From Streptomyces leeuwenhoekii (lineage in GTDB: Bacteria; Actinomycetota; Actinomycetes; Streptomycetales; Streptomycetaceae), in NCBI RefSeq assembly GCF_001013905.1, contig NZ_LN831790.1:7268001-7332000 (forward strand): a stretch of DNA of 64,000 bases. Reading direction: 5' to 3'. The number at the start of each line of letters is the position of its first letter. Position 1 is the stretch's first letter. Below, piece by piece: positions 36,427-44,377 of the stretch. A model generated the notes under the pieces. It saw only the letters and a program-made list of their open reading frames with translations, searched no databases and was not told where the DNA came from. Position numbers and translations under genes: made by a program.

Positions 36427-36816
36427 TTGTCGGTCGAGTTGAACCACACGATCATCCACGCCCGGGACAACCGGGAGTCCGCCGAATTCTTCGCCAGCCT
36501 GCTGGGTCTCGAGATCACCGGCGAGTGGGGCCCGTTCATCGCGGTGGACCTGAACAACGGCGTCACGCTGGATTTCGCCACCATCCCCGCGGACCGGATC
36601 ACCCCGCAGCACTACGCCTTCCTGATCTCCGAGGAGGAGTTCGACGCGGCGTACGCGCGGATCAGGCAGCGCGGCACCGAGTTCTACGCCGACCCGCACC
36701 GGACACAGCCCGGCACGATCAACCACAACGACGGCGGCCGCGGCGTCTACTTCATGGACCCGGCGGGCCACGCCATGGAGCTCATCACCGTGCCCTACGG
36801 CGGCTGGCCGGCGTGA
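36427..36816 (+). CDS. VOC/glyoxalase family protein
   Basis: A 129-residue single-domain VOC protein (LSVELNHTIIHARDNRESAEFFASLLGLE in the first half; GVYFMDPAGHAMELITVPYGG at the end). The N-terminal His and C-terminal Glu are at usual metal-ligand positions. The family includes glyoxalases, bleomycin-binding proteins and dioxygenases, and the exact role cannot be told. TTG at 36427 has GGAGG six bases upstream. It is convergent with the P450 gene. Confidence 0.75.
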   Translation: MSVELNHTIIHARDNRESAEFFASLLGLEITGEWGPFIAVDLNNGVTLDFATIPADRITPQHYAFLISEEEFDAAYARIRQRGTEFYADPHRTQPGTINHNDGGRGVYFMDPAGHAMELITVPYGGWPA

Positions 36817-36946
36817 CCGGGCCCGCCAGGGCAGCGTCTCCCGCGGGGCGCGGCCCTGGTGGCCCCCGGCCGCTCCACGCACACCGGGCGTCCCGGCGGA
36901 CGGCGGCGGCGTTCTGGTGAGCCGCCCGGCCGGACACCGGTGCTCG

Positions 36947-38194
36947 TCACGCGGTCGACGGGCCGTCGGCCAGGGGGCCGTGGAGGTGGACCGGAAGGGT
37001 CTGGTGGCCGTTGCTGATGAGGGAGGGGACCGGCCGCAGTTCCGACGCCGGGACGGCGAGCCGGATGCCGGGGAAGCGGTCGAAGAGGTGTTCCAGGGCG
37101 GTGGCGACTTCGAGACGGGCCAGGGGAGCGCCGAGACAGTAGTGGACGCCGTGACCGAAGGCCAGGTGTTCCTGATGGGCGCGCGCGGCGTCGAAGGTGT
37201 CGGGGTCGTGATGCCAGTCGGGGTGGCGGTTGGCGGCGGCGTAGGAGGCGAGGATGGCCTCGCCGCGGGCGATGGTCCGCCCGTCTGGCAGGGGAATGTC
37301 GTTGACGGCGTAGCGCAGGGGCAGATGCTTGACGGCCGGCTCGTGGCGCAGGGTCTCCTCGACGACGTCGTTCCAGCCGATGGCCCCGGTGCGGACCAGA
37401 CGGAGCTGGTCGGGGCGGGTGAGCAGGGTGTGGATGCTCTGGTCGATGACGTTGACGGTGGTCTCGTACCCGGCGCTGATCATCAGCAGCAGCGTGTCGC
37501 GCAGTTCGTCCTGGGTCAGGCCGGAGCCGTCGGTCTCGTCGTCCCGTGCGGCGATCAACTGGGACGTCATGTCGTCGCCGGGGAAACGGCGTTTGGTGGC
37601 GATGAGCTGGTCCAGCCGCTCGTACAGCAGGGTGGCGTTGGCCTGGGCCTCGGCGGGGGAGAGGGTGGTGTCGAAGACGTTGTCGACGAGGCCGCGCAGG
37701 GCGTCGCGCTGCTCTTCGGGGACGCCCATCAGATGGCCGATCACCGCGATGGGCAGCGGATAGGCCAAGTGCTCGCGCAGGTCCACCGGTTCCCCGGCGG
37801 GCAGCGCGGCCAGGATGTCGAGCAGGGTGGCCACCATCCGGTCGATCGCTTCCTTCATGGCGGCGACGCGCCGGGCGCTGAACGCGGGGGCGATCATGCG
37901 GCGCAGGCGGCGGTGGTCGCTCCCGTAGGCGGTGAACATGTTCTCCGCCGCGACCCACAGCGCGAGCGGCCAGCGGGTCACGGTCTCGGCGAAGGCGGGC
38001 CAGTGGGCGCGGGGGTCCTTGGACACGTCGGGGCTGGTGAGGAGGCGCTTGAGGAGGGCCGGATCGGTCACGGCCCACGCCTGCACACCGAGGATGTCGA
38101 CGCGGGCCAACGAGCCGTGGGCACGCAGGGCGAGGTGCTCGGCGTGGTGGTCGGAGCCGGTGGGGTCGAGGACGAGGATCGGCTGCTCGGACAC
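36947..38194 (-). CDS. Cytochrome P450
   Basis: A 415-residue P450. Motifs: I-helix ISAGYETTVN (Tyr in place of the usual His or Asp), K-helix EETLRHEP, meander and heme loop FGHGVHYCLGAPLARLE. The length is typical for soluble actinobacterial CYPs. GTG at 38194 has GAAGGAG seven bases upstream, fixing the start, although the frame stays open for another 345 bases. No redox partner is adjacent. The order of P450 and VOC genes is not a recognisable pathway. Confidence 0.92.
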   Translation of the reverse strand: MSEQPILVLDPTGSDHHAEHLALRAHGSLARVDILGVQAWAVTDPALLKRLLTSPDVSKDPRAHWPAFAETVTRWPLALWVAAENMFTAYGSDHRRLRRMIAPAFSARRVAAMKEAIDRMVATLLDILAALPAGEPVDLREHLAYPLPIAVIGHLMGVPEEQRDALRGLVDNVFDTTLSPAEAQANATLLYERLDQLIATKRRFPGDDMTSQLIAARDDETDGSGLTQDELRDTLLLMISAGYETTVNVIDQSIHTLLTRPDQLRLVRTGAIGWNDVVEETLRHEPAVKHLPLRYAVNDIPLPDGRTIARGEAILASYAAANRHPDWHHDPDTFDAARAHQEHLAFGHGVHYCLGAPLARLEVATALEHLFDRFPGIRLAVPASELRPVPSLISNGHQTLPVHLHGPLADGPSTA

Positions 38195-38606
38195 GGTGGT
38201 CTCCTTCGGCGGGCGGTGGGGAGAGATCGGGAGCAGGGCTTCGGGGGGCTGTGGGGGCCCGTGGAGGGCGAAATCCTTCTCCGGGACGGCGTCGAGGAGG
38301 CCGCTGATCGGGGCTGCGGAGACGAGGCGGCGGGAGGGCGAGGGGACGGGGCGGACGTGGTGCCGACGCTCCGGGCCGGATGGCGCGGGGGCCGGTGCTT
38401 CCGGTCGGCTCTGGGACTGATCAGGGGCCATTGTCCCAGTCGGCGGCGGACATTGACGACGTGTTGATCGGCCAAGGAGGGAAGCCGCTCGTGCCACGAG
38501 GGCCCGGGCGGTGACGCTTCTCTGCGGAGCGGTACGCACGCGGTGGCCGAGCAGGTGCCGGAGGACGTCGGCCCGCTCGGTTCGGCGCCGTCGGGGTCAC
38601 CCCCCC
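38195..38606. other. Region between P450 and IS481 element
   Basis: About 410 bp. Frames are open on several strands but composition is Pro/Arg-rich with no family motif, so I see no gene. It should contain the P450 promoter. The part nearest the insertion element is the end of a repeat also found near 44.3 kb. Confidence 0.5.
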
Positions 38607-38654
38607 GTGAGCCCGGCATGATCCAAACGAGAGGCTCTAGTTGTGCTGTCCCGG
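38607..38654. repeat. 48-bp repeat shared with 44281-44328
   Basis: This stretch (GAGCCCGGCATGATCCAAAC, then GAGAGGCTCTAG, then TGTGCTGTCCCGG) matches 44281-44328 at 43 of 48 positions. The first part is one terminal arm of the MITE-like element at 44114; the last 13 bases are the tip of the IS481-type inverted repeat. Both junctions are therefore the same composite. Confidence 0.7.
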
Positions 38655-39590
38655 CAGGTTGGTGACGCGGCTGGCGGGTGTGTGGCCGTCGATGCCGGTG
38701 TGGGGTCGGTGGTAGTTGTACCAGTCCAGCCAGTCGGGAAATGCGGCCTGTCGTTCGCGGTCTGAGGTGTAGGGCCGTATGTAGGCCCACTCTTCGAGCA
38801 GGGTGCGGTGGAAGCGCTCGACCTTGCCGTTGGTCTGCGGTCGCCACGGCCGGGTCCAGCGCGGTTGGATCCCCAGGTTCCGGCAGGTGTCGCGCCAGGT
38901 GTTCTTCGTGTAGGCCCAGGCGTTGTCGGTCAGGACCCGCTCGACGGTGATGCCGTGGGCGGCGAACCAGGCGGTGGCCCGGGTGAGGAAGGCGGCGCAG
39001 GTGGCCGCCTTCTCGTCGGGCAGGTCTTCGGTGTAGGCAAGCCGGGAGTGATCGTCCAGGGCGGTGTGGAGGTAGGCGAGACCGGTGCCGGTGCGGTTCT
39101 TGCGGCCGGCTGCGCGGCCGAGGACCTTGTGGCCGCCGCCATCGGGGATGCGGCCGAGTTTCTTGACGTCGATGTGGACGAGTTCGCCCGGGCGGGCGCG
39201 TTCGTAGCGGCGGACGGGCTCGCCGGTGGCCCGGTCCAGCGCGGCCAGGGCGGGCAGGTTGTGGCGGACGAGGATGCGGTGGGCCGTCGACGGCGCGATG
39301 CCGCACCGGGCGGCCAGCCGGACGGGGCCGATGCGGTGCTCGTGCCGCAGGCGTACGACGTGTTCCTCGACCGTGGCAGGAGACCGGCGGGGCTGGTGGT
39401 GCGGGCGGCTGGAACGGTCGTGCATCCCTTCGGGGCCCGCCTGCCGGTAGCGCCCGGCCCAGCGGGCTGCGGTGGTGTGGCTGACCTGGAAGCGTTCCGC
39501 GGCCCGGCGCACCGGCCAGCCGTCGTCGACGACGCACCGGGCCAGGCGAAGCCGCCCGGTCGGGGTCAGCGGGGCATTACGGTGGGACAC
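38637..39590 (-). CDS. IS481 family transposase
   Basis: A 317-residue single-frame transposase. An N-terminal HTH (LTPTGRLRLARCVVDDGWPV, then AAERFQVSHTTAARWAGRY) precedes the rve/DDE catalytic core: Asp in VHIDVKKLGRIPDGGG, Asp in VERVLTDNAWAY and Glu in NGKVERFHRTLLEEWAY. It ends with TPASRVTNLPGQHN. GTG at 39590 has AGGAGG five bases upstream. The TAG stop is not inside the element: it is supplied by the flanking CTAG target sequence. All catalytic residues are present, so it may be active. Confidence 0.92.
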   Translation of the reverse strand: MSHRNAPLTPTGRLRLARCVVDDGWPVRRAAERFQVSHTTAARWAGRYRQAGPEGMHDRSSRPHHQPRRSPATVEEHVVRLRHEHRIGPVRLAARCGIAPSTAHRILVRHNLPALAALDRATGEPVRRYERARPGELVHIDVKKLGRIPDGGGHKVLGRAAGRKNRTGTGLAYLHTALDDHSRLAYTEDLPDEKAATCAAFLTRATAWFAAHGITVERVLTDNAWAYTKNTWRDTCRNLGIQPRWTRPWRPQTNGKVERFHRTLLEEWAYIRPYTSDRERQAAFPDWLDWYNYHRPHTGIDGHTPASRVTNLPGQHN

Positions 39591-39700
39591 GAGGGCCTCC
39601 TGCGGTCGGGTGCAGATGTCGCAATCCACACCGAACCCAGAAGGCCCTCACCCGTTCAAGCACCCAGCACGCGTGTCACCAACGTCCCGGGACAACACAT
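38641..39700 (-). mobile_element. IS481-family insertion sequence
   Basis: About 1.06 kb. The ends match as imperfect inverted repeats of about 30 bp: the left reads TTGTGCTGTCCCGG then GGTTGGTGACGCG, and the right, reverse-complemented, ATGTGTTGTCCCGG then CGTTGGTGACACGCG. CTAG flanks it on both sides (38637-38640 and 39701-39704), consistent with a 4-bp target duplication. It contains one transposase gene. The right-hand CTAG includes the stop codon of the eamA-type gene, which is left intact. Confidence 0.85.
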
Positions 39701-40549
39701 CTAGTGCATGAGGACGATCCCGGCCAGCGTCACCGCCCCGGCCACCAGACGCAGACGTCCGAAGGGTTCGCGGAAGAACACCGTGGCGATGACCGCGGCG
39801 ACGAGGATGCCGGTCTCGCGCAGCGCGGCGACGGTGGCGACGTTGCCGTGGGCCTGCGCCCAGATCACCAGGCCGTAGGCGGCCATCGAGAGCACCCCGC
39901 CCGCCAGCCCCGTACCGAGTACCGGGCGCATCTGGGTGAGCAGCGTCCCGCGGCGCCGGGCCAGCGCGATCAGCGGCAGGACGGGCCCCTGGCACAGGAA
40001 GAGCCACCCGATGTAGGACAGGACGTCGCCGCCCTGCCGCACACCGGTGCTGTCCACGAGGGTGTAGGCGGCGATGATCAGGCCGGTGCCCACCGCGGCG
40101 CCCAGGGCCGGGAGCTGGGCGCGGCCAAGACCTCCGGATGCCAGGGCCAGGGCCGCGAGACCTCCGGACACCAGCAGGACGCCCACCCCCTGGACCGGTG
40201 TGAGGACGCCGTCGAGGAGCGTGACCGAGACCACGGCCACGAGGAGCGGGGCGACGCCGCGAGCGAGCGGGTACATCTGGCCGAAGTCCCCCAACTGGTA
40301 GGCCCGCAGCAGGAACAGGTGCGAGGTGACCTCCAGGACGGCGGACGCCGCCAGGAACGGCCAGGCCCCGGCCGGGGGGAAGGGGGCGAAGCAGACCAGG
40401 AGAGCGGCGCAGACGGTGTAGCCGCAGTTGATGAGCGCGAATCCGACGAGCTTGTCGGGGATCCGGTGGGCCATCGCGTTCCAGACCGCGTGCAGCGCGG
40501 CGGCGGTCAGCACGGCGGCCGGCACACCGATGGAGGCGGAGACGGGCAT
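39701..40549 (-). CDS. EamA/DMT family transporter
   Basis: A 282-residue protein with ten hydrophobic segments in two EamA repeats. The first repeat starts VPAAVLTAAALHAVWNAMAHR and the second includes LGAAVGTGLIIAAYTLVDSTG; the end AALRETGILVAAVIATVFFREPFGRLRLV is typical of the family. It exports or imports small metabolites of unknown type. The start is ATG 40549 with GGGAG about ten bases upstream. Its TAG stop overlaps the target duplication of the IS481 element. It is divergent from an RpiR regulator, with a palindrome in the 61-bp gap. Confidence 0.82.
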   Translation of the reverse strand: MPVSASIGVPAAVLTAAALHAVWNAMAHRIPDKLVGFALINCGYTVCAALLVCFAPFPPAGAWPFLAASAVLEVTSHLFLLRAYQLGDFGQMYPLARGVAPLLVAVVSVTLLDGVLTPVQGVGVLLVSGGLAALALASGGLGRAQLPALGAAVGTGLIIAAYTLVDSTGVRQGGDVLSYIGWLFLCQGPVLPLIALARRRGTLLTQMRPVLGTGLAGGVLSMAAYGLVIWAQAHGNVATVAALRETGILVAAVIATVFFREPFGRLRLVAGAVTLAGIVLMH

Positions 40550-40581
40550 GACGGAGCGACTCCCCGGGAGAAGGAGGGATG

Positions 40582-40625
40582 GGAATGAAATTCCACGGTA
40601 GGCTATGCGCATGGAACAGAATTCC
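40582..40625. promoter_or_regulatory. Twin GGAAT/ATTCC operators between eamA-type and rpiR genes
   Basis: GGAAT-GAA-ATTCC (40582-40594) is a perfect inverted repeat. A second, GGAAC-AGA-ATTCC (40613-40625), lies at the rpiR start codon. Centres are 31 bp apart, about three turns, which fits binding of an RpiR dimer of dimers and autoregulation. Confidence 0.65.
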
Positions 40626-41459
40626 GCGAGTGGGGGGCGTCTCTCCGCGCAGATCAGGGCGAAGCTGCCGGAGCTCCGCGACACCGAGGCCCGGGTGGCG
40701 CGGGTCGTCCTCGACCAGGGGGCCGCGCTGGTTCATCTGAGCGTCAGCGACGTGGCCGCCCTGGCCGGTACGGCGCCGTCCACGGTGGTGCGCGCCTGCC
40801 AGCGGCTCGGCTTCCGGGGCTTCCAGGAAGTGAAGATCGAGGCGGCCCGGCAGGTCGCGCCGCCGCCCCCGCCGCCACCGGACGACCCGGCCGCACGCGC
40901 GCTCGCCGAGACCGTCCGGGCCTCCCGCGACGCGCTGGACGGCGTCGCCGCGACCCTCGATCCGACCGTGCTGTCCGCCGCGGCGGAGGCGTTCCACGCG
41001 GCGCCACGGGTCGTCGTGGCGGCGGCCGGCCTCTCCACCGCCGTCGCCCTCGACGCCGCCTACCGCCTGCGCGCCCTCGGCTGCGTCGTCGACGCTCCTG
41101 CCGACCCGCTCACCGCCCAGCTCGCCGCCGCCCAGCTCCCCCCGGACGGAGTCTGCCTCGCCGTCAGTCACACGGGCGCGACGCGCACCACCGTCGACAC
41201 CGCCCGCCGCGCCCGCCGGGTGGGGGCCGCCGTGGTGGCCCTCACCAGCTACGCCCGCTCACCGCTCAGCGAGACCAGTACCCATGTCCTCGTCGCCGGC
41301 GGTCAGGACCTCGTCTTCGGTCTGGAGACCTCCGCCAGCCGTATCGCCCACCTCGCCGCGGTGGACGCCCTCACCCACACCCTGATGGCCCTGCGCCCCG
41401 AAACGGCCCGGCACCACCTCGACCTCTCCGCCGACGTCACCGCCGACCACTCCTACTGA
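40611..41459 (+). CDS. RpiR/MurR family regulator
   Basis: A 282-residue regulator. The N-terminal RpiR HTH (residues 10-80) contains HLSVSDVAALAGTAPSTVVRACQRLGFRGFQEVK. A proline run (PPPPPPP) links it to a SIS phosphosugar-binding domain (about 110-240) with VVVAAAGLSTAVALDAAYRL and CLAVSHTGATRTTVDTARRAR, the Ser-rich ligand loop. The family senses phosphosugars or related metabolites. ATG 40611 or 40605 is the start. It probably controls the divergent transporter through the twin palindromes. Confidence 0.87.
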   Translation: MEQNSASGGRLSAQIRAKLPELRDTEARVARVVLDQGAALVHLSVSDVAALAGTAPSTVVRACQRLGFRGFQEVKIEAARQVAPPPPPPPDDPAARALAETVRASRDALDGVAATLDPTVLSAAAEAFHAAPRVVVAAAGLSTAVALDAAYRLRALGCVVDAPADPLTAQLAAAQLPPDGVCLAVSHTGATRTTVDTARRARRVGAAVVALTSYARSPLSETSTHVLVAGGQDLVFGLETSASRIAHLAAVDALTHTLMALRPETARHHLDLSADVTADHSY

Positions 41460-41632
41460 GACAGCCGTACGGCCCGTCGGGCGCGCCCGGGGGCACCCGG
41501 AGGGCCGGGCGGGGGCGGCCCGCTCTCACGCAGGGTGATCAGCCGAGCCGTCGGTGCGACACCCGCCCCCGTCCGCCGCCCGCGCGGGTGACCGGCGTCC
41601 GGGTCGCTCGCGCCGGATGCGAGGATGTCCGC

Positions 41633-42436
41633 ATGGATGTACGCCGCAGGAACAACGTGACGCTCACCGGTCCCGCCGACGCGCCGGTGGTGGTCCTGGC
41701 CCATGGCTTCGGATGCGACCAGAACATGTGGCGCCTGGTCGTGCCGGCGCTGGCCGAGCGGTACCGGGTGGTGCTGTTCGACTACGTGGGCTCCGGCGGA
41801 TCGGACCTGTCGGCCTGGAGCGAGGAGCGGTACTCCTCGCTCGACGGCTACGCCCGGGACGTGACCGAGGTGTGCGAGGCGCTGGACCTGCAGCAGGCGG
41901 TGTTCGTCGGGCACTCGGTCAGCGCGATGATCGGCGTGCTGGCGGCAAACGCCGCGCCGGAGCGGATCGGGTCGCTGGTGATGGTGGCGCCCTCGCCGTG
42001 CTACATCGACGACGAGGGCTACCGGGGCGGTTTCACCGCGGAGGACATCGACGAACTGCTGGGCTCCCTGGAGGCGAACTACCTGGGCTGGTCGTCCGCC
42101 ATGGCGCCGGTGATCATGGGCAATCCGGAACGGCCGGAGCTCAGCGAGGAGCTGACCAACAGCTTCTGCGCCACCGACCCCGACATCGCCCGCGTCTTCG
42201 CCCGCACCACCTTCCTGTCCGACAGCCGCGACGACCTGAAGGCCGTGACCGTGCCGACCCTGGTGCTGGAATGCGCCCACGACGCCATCGCGCCCCGCGA
42301 GGTCGGCGCCTACGTCCACGCCGCGATCCCGTCCTCCCGCTTGGTCACCCTGGACGCCACCGGACACTGCCCGCAGCTCAGCGCCCCGGAAGCCACCGCG
42401 CGGGCCATCCTCGACTTCCTTGAGCGCCGCCCGTGA
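41633..42436 (+). CDS. rsbQ: RsbQ-like alpha/beta hydrolase
   Basis: A 267-residue hydrolase. It opens RRRNNVTLTGPADAPVVVLAHGFGCDQNMW, very like Bacillus RsbQ. The catalytic triad reads Ser95 (FVGHSVSAM), Asp217 (ECAHDAIAP) and His245 (ATGHCPQLS), within two residues of the known RsbQ triad. RsbQ is needed for the PAS phosphatase RsbP to signal energy stress, probably by supplying a small hydrophobic ligand. Here it overlaps the RsbP-like gene by four bases, which strongly supports the assignment. Similar proteins (KAI2/D14 family) hydrolyse butenolides. Confidence 0.88.
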   Translation: MDVRRRNNVTLTGPADAPVVVLAHGFGCDQNMWRLVVPALAERYRVVLFDYVGSGGSDLSAWSEERYSSLDGYARDVTEVCEALDLQQAVFVGHSVSAMIGVLAANAAPERIGSLVMVAPSPCYIDDEGYRGGFTAEDIDELLGSLEANYLGWSSAMAPVIMGNPERPELSEELTNSFCATDPDIARVFARTTFLSDSRDDLKAVTVPTLVLECAHDAIAPREVGAYVHAAIPSSRLVTLDATGHCPQLSAPEATARAILDFLERRP

Positions 42437-43758
42437 TGTGCCGCACGGGCGACGTCTTCGAGCCGTCCGGGACGGGTGACGGCAAAGCCATGGACGCGGC
42501 CTTCACCGCCCTGCTGGAGGACAGCGTCGAAGAGCTCTACGAGTCGGCGCCCTGCGGATACCTGTCCACGTTGATGGACGGCACCATCGCCAAGGTCAAC
42601 GCCACGCTGCTGGGCTGGCTGGGCCTGGAGCGCGAGGCCGTCGTCGGGCGCAGGTACTTCGCCGACCTGCTGACCGTCGGCGGCAGGCTGTACCACGAGA
42701 CGCACTTCGCGCCCCTGCTGCGCATGCAGGGCGAAGTGCGCGGCATCGCCCTGGAGATGAAGACCGCTCACGGCGGCCGGCTGCCGGTGCTGGTCTCGTC
42801 CGTGATCAAGTACGGCAGCGAGGGCGAGCCCCTGCTGATCCGCACCACCGTCTTCGACGCCTCCGACCGGCGGGCCTACGAAGAGGAGCTGCTGCGCCGC
42901 CGCCAGGAGGCCGAACGTGCCCGCGCCGAGGCCGAGCGGGCACGGGCGGAGGCGGAGGAGGCCAGGAGGCAGGCCGAGACCGACCGGGCACGGCTGGCCG
43001 ACGCGCTCGCCGTACTCCAGAAGTCCCTCCTGCCTCACGCCCTGCCGGTCCTTCCCGGCCTGGAGACGGCCGTGCACTACCACACGGCCTCCCCCGATCA
43101 GCTCGGTGGCGACTTCTACGACCTGTTCTCCCTCGACGGGGACCGGTGGGCCTTCTTTCTCGGTGACGTGTGCGGCAAGGGTCCCCAAGCCGCGGCGGTG
43201 ACCTCGCTGACCCGCTACACCCTGCGCGCCGCCGCCCATCACGATTCCGAGCCCAAGAGGGTGCTGACCACGCTGAACGCTGCGCTGCACGAGGAGTACA
43301 CGGCCAGCGGCGACCCCCGGTACTGCACCTGCATATTCGGTGTTCTTCAACCCGCCGCCGACGGCGGCATGACCGTGTGCCTGGGTTCCGGCGGTCATCC
43401 TCCGGCGCTCGTCCTGAGGGCCGACGGCCGGGCCGAGTTCCTGCACACGCCGGGAGGCATGCTGGTGGGCGCCCTGCCCGCCGTGCCCTTCGTGACCGTC
43501 GAGACCACCCTCGCCCCAGGCGAGACACTCCTGCTGTACACCGATGGCCTCACCGAGGCGCGCACCGACTCCACCGGCGAGGGCCTGTACGGCGAGGACG
43601 CCCTGCTCGCCTTCGCCGCCGACCACGCCCCCGCCCCGCCCCGTACCGTGATCGCCGCGCTGACCGAACTGCTCGAAGGCTTCGGCGACGGCCTCAACGA
43701 CGACACCGCCCTGCTCGCCCTGGGTATCCCCGCCCAGGCCGGCCCCGGCACCGAATGA
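42433..43758 (+). CDS. rsbP: RsbP-like PAS/PP2C phosphatase
   Basis: A 441-residue protein. An N-terminal PAS domain (about 30-150: YESAPCGYLSTLMDGTIAKVN, GRRYFADLLTVGGRLYHETH) leads to a charged coiled coil of ERARAEA repeats (about 155-195) and a SpoIIE/PP2C domain (about 200-435) with QKSLLPHALP, LGGDFYDLF, FLGDVCGKGPQAAAVTSLT and LYTDGLTEAR. It should dephosphorylate the STAS protein encoded next. The start is GTG 42433, overlapping the rsbQ stop, with ATG 42436 as second choice. The coiled coil matches the linker in Bacillus RsbP. Confidence 0.87.
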   Translation: MMCRTGDVFEPSGTGDGKAMDAAFTALLEDSVEELYESAPCGYLSTLMDGTIAKVNATLLGWLGLEREAVVGRRYFADLLTVGGRLYHETHFAPLLRMQGEVRGIALEMKTAHGGRLPVLVSSVIKYGSEGEPLLIRTTVFDASDRRAYEEELLRRRQEAERARAEAERARAEAEEARRQAETDRARLADALAVLQKSLLPHALPVLPGLETAVHYHTASPDQLGGDFYDLFSLDGDRWAFFLGDVCGKGPQAAAVTSLTRYTLRAAAHHDSEPKRVLTTLNAALHEEYTASGDPRYCTCIFGVLQPAADGGMTVCLGSGGHPPALVLRADGRAEFLHTPGGMLVGALPAVPFVTVETTLAPGETLLLYTDGLTEARTDSTGEGLYGEDALLAFAADHAPAPPRTVIAALTELLEGFGDGLNDDTALLALGIPAQAGPGTE

Positions 43759-43764
43759 CCCACG

Positions 43765-44115
43765 ATGACACCGCTCCACATCACTCACCACGACACCGGC
43801 GCCGGCCCCACCCTGCATGTGACCGGTGAACTCGACTACGCCGAGGCACCCGTCATGAGAGACCGCATCGACCGCCTCGTCCTGCGGCCGGGGCAATGCC
43901 TGACCCTCGACCTGTCCGGCCTGGGATACTGCGACTCCAGCGGCATCACCGCCCTGCTCGCCGCACGCCAGCACGCACTGGCCGCCGACGCCGACATCGC
44001 CCTGGCCGCCGTCCCCGCCCCCCTTCTGCGCATCCTCACCCTCGTCGGCCTCGATCAGGTCTTCACCCTCCGCCCCGGCCCGGAGCCCTCACCGGGCGCG
44101 GGCTGCGGGGTCTAG
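43765..44115 (+). CDS. STAS domain anti-sigma factor antagonist (RsbV-like)
   Basis: A 116-residue STAS protein. LHVTGELDYAEAPVMRDRI is the first strand-helix unit and LTLDLSGLGYCDSSGITALL contains the phosphorylatable serine (DSSG, residues 57-60). It starts six bases after the phosphatase stop, completing an RsbQ-RsbP-RsbV order. The tail GPEPSPGAGCGV is Pro/Gly-rich, and its TAG stop coincides with the edge of the MITE-like repeat, so the native C-terminus may have been altered by that insertion. The cognate anti-sigma kinase is not in the window. Confidence 0.87.
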   Translation: MTPLHITHHDTGAGPTLHVTGELDYAEAPVMRDRIDRLVLRPGQCLTLDLSGLGYCDSSGITALLAARQHALAADADIALAAVPAPLLRILTLVGLDQVFTLRPGPEPSPGAGCGV

Positions 44116-44312
44116 GGTCTTTCGTTTGGATCGGGCCGGATCAGGGAGCGGGGTCTGGTGCCGTGCGTCGCAAGGCGGGGGAGGGCGCCATGGCGGAGCC
44201 ATGGCAACCGACGATGACGCGGCGGTGGGGGTCCCTCCCGCGCGAGCGAAGCCGAGCGTGGGGGAAGGGTGCCGGGCCCCGCGAGCCCGGCCTGATCCAA
44301 ACGAGAGGCCCT
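44114..44312. mobile_element. MITE-like element of about 200 bp
   Basis: The ends are inverted repeats of about 26 bp with four mismatches: left AGGGTCTTTCGTTTGGATC..., right (reverse-complemented) AGGGCCTCTCGTTTGGATC.... There is no coding capacity. The interior includes an imperfect hairpin (GGGTCCCTCCC...GGGGGAAGG) of a kind common in Streptomyces repeats. CTAG occurs at the left edge; the right edge has CTGG. It sits exactly at the stop of the STAS gene. It is probably mobilised by a transposase elsewhere. Confidence 0.65.
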
Positions 44313-44377
44313 GGGTGTGCTGTCCCGGGACGGCAGCGGACGGCAGCCCGACGGCCGTGATGTGCGCGCCGGTGGCG

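Noticed and set aside
38195..38539. A 115-residue N-terminal extension of the P450
   Set aside because: It is in frame but Pro/Arg-rich; GTG 38194 has a strong ribosome binding site and gives the normal P450 N-terminus.
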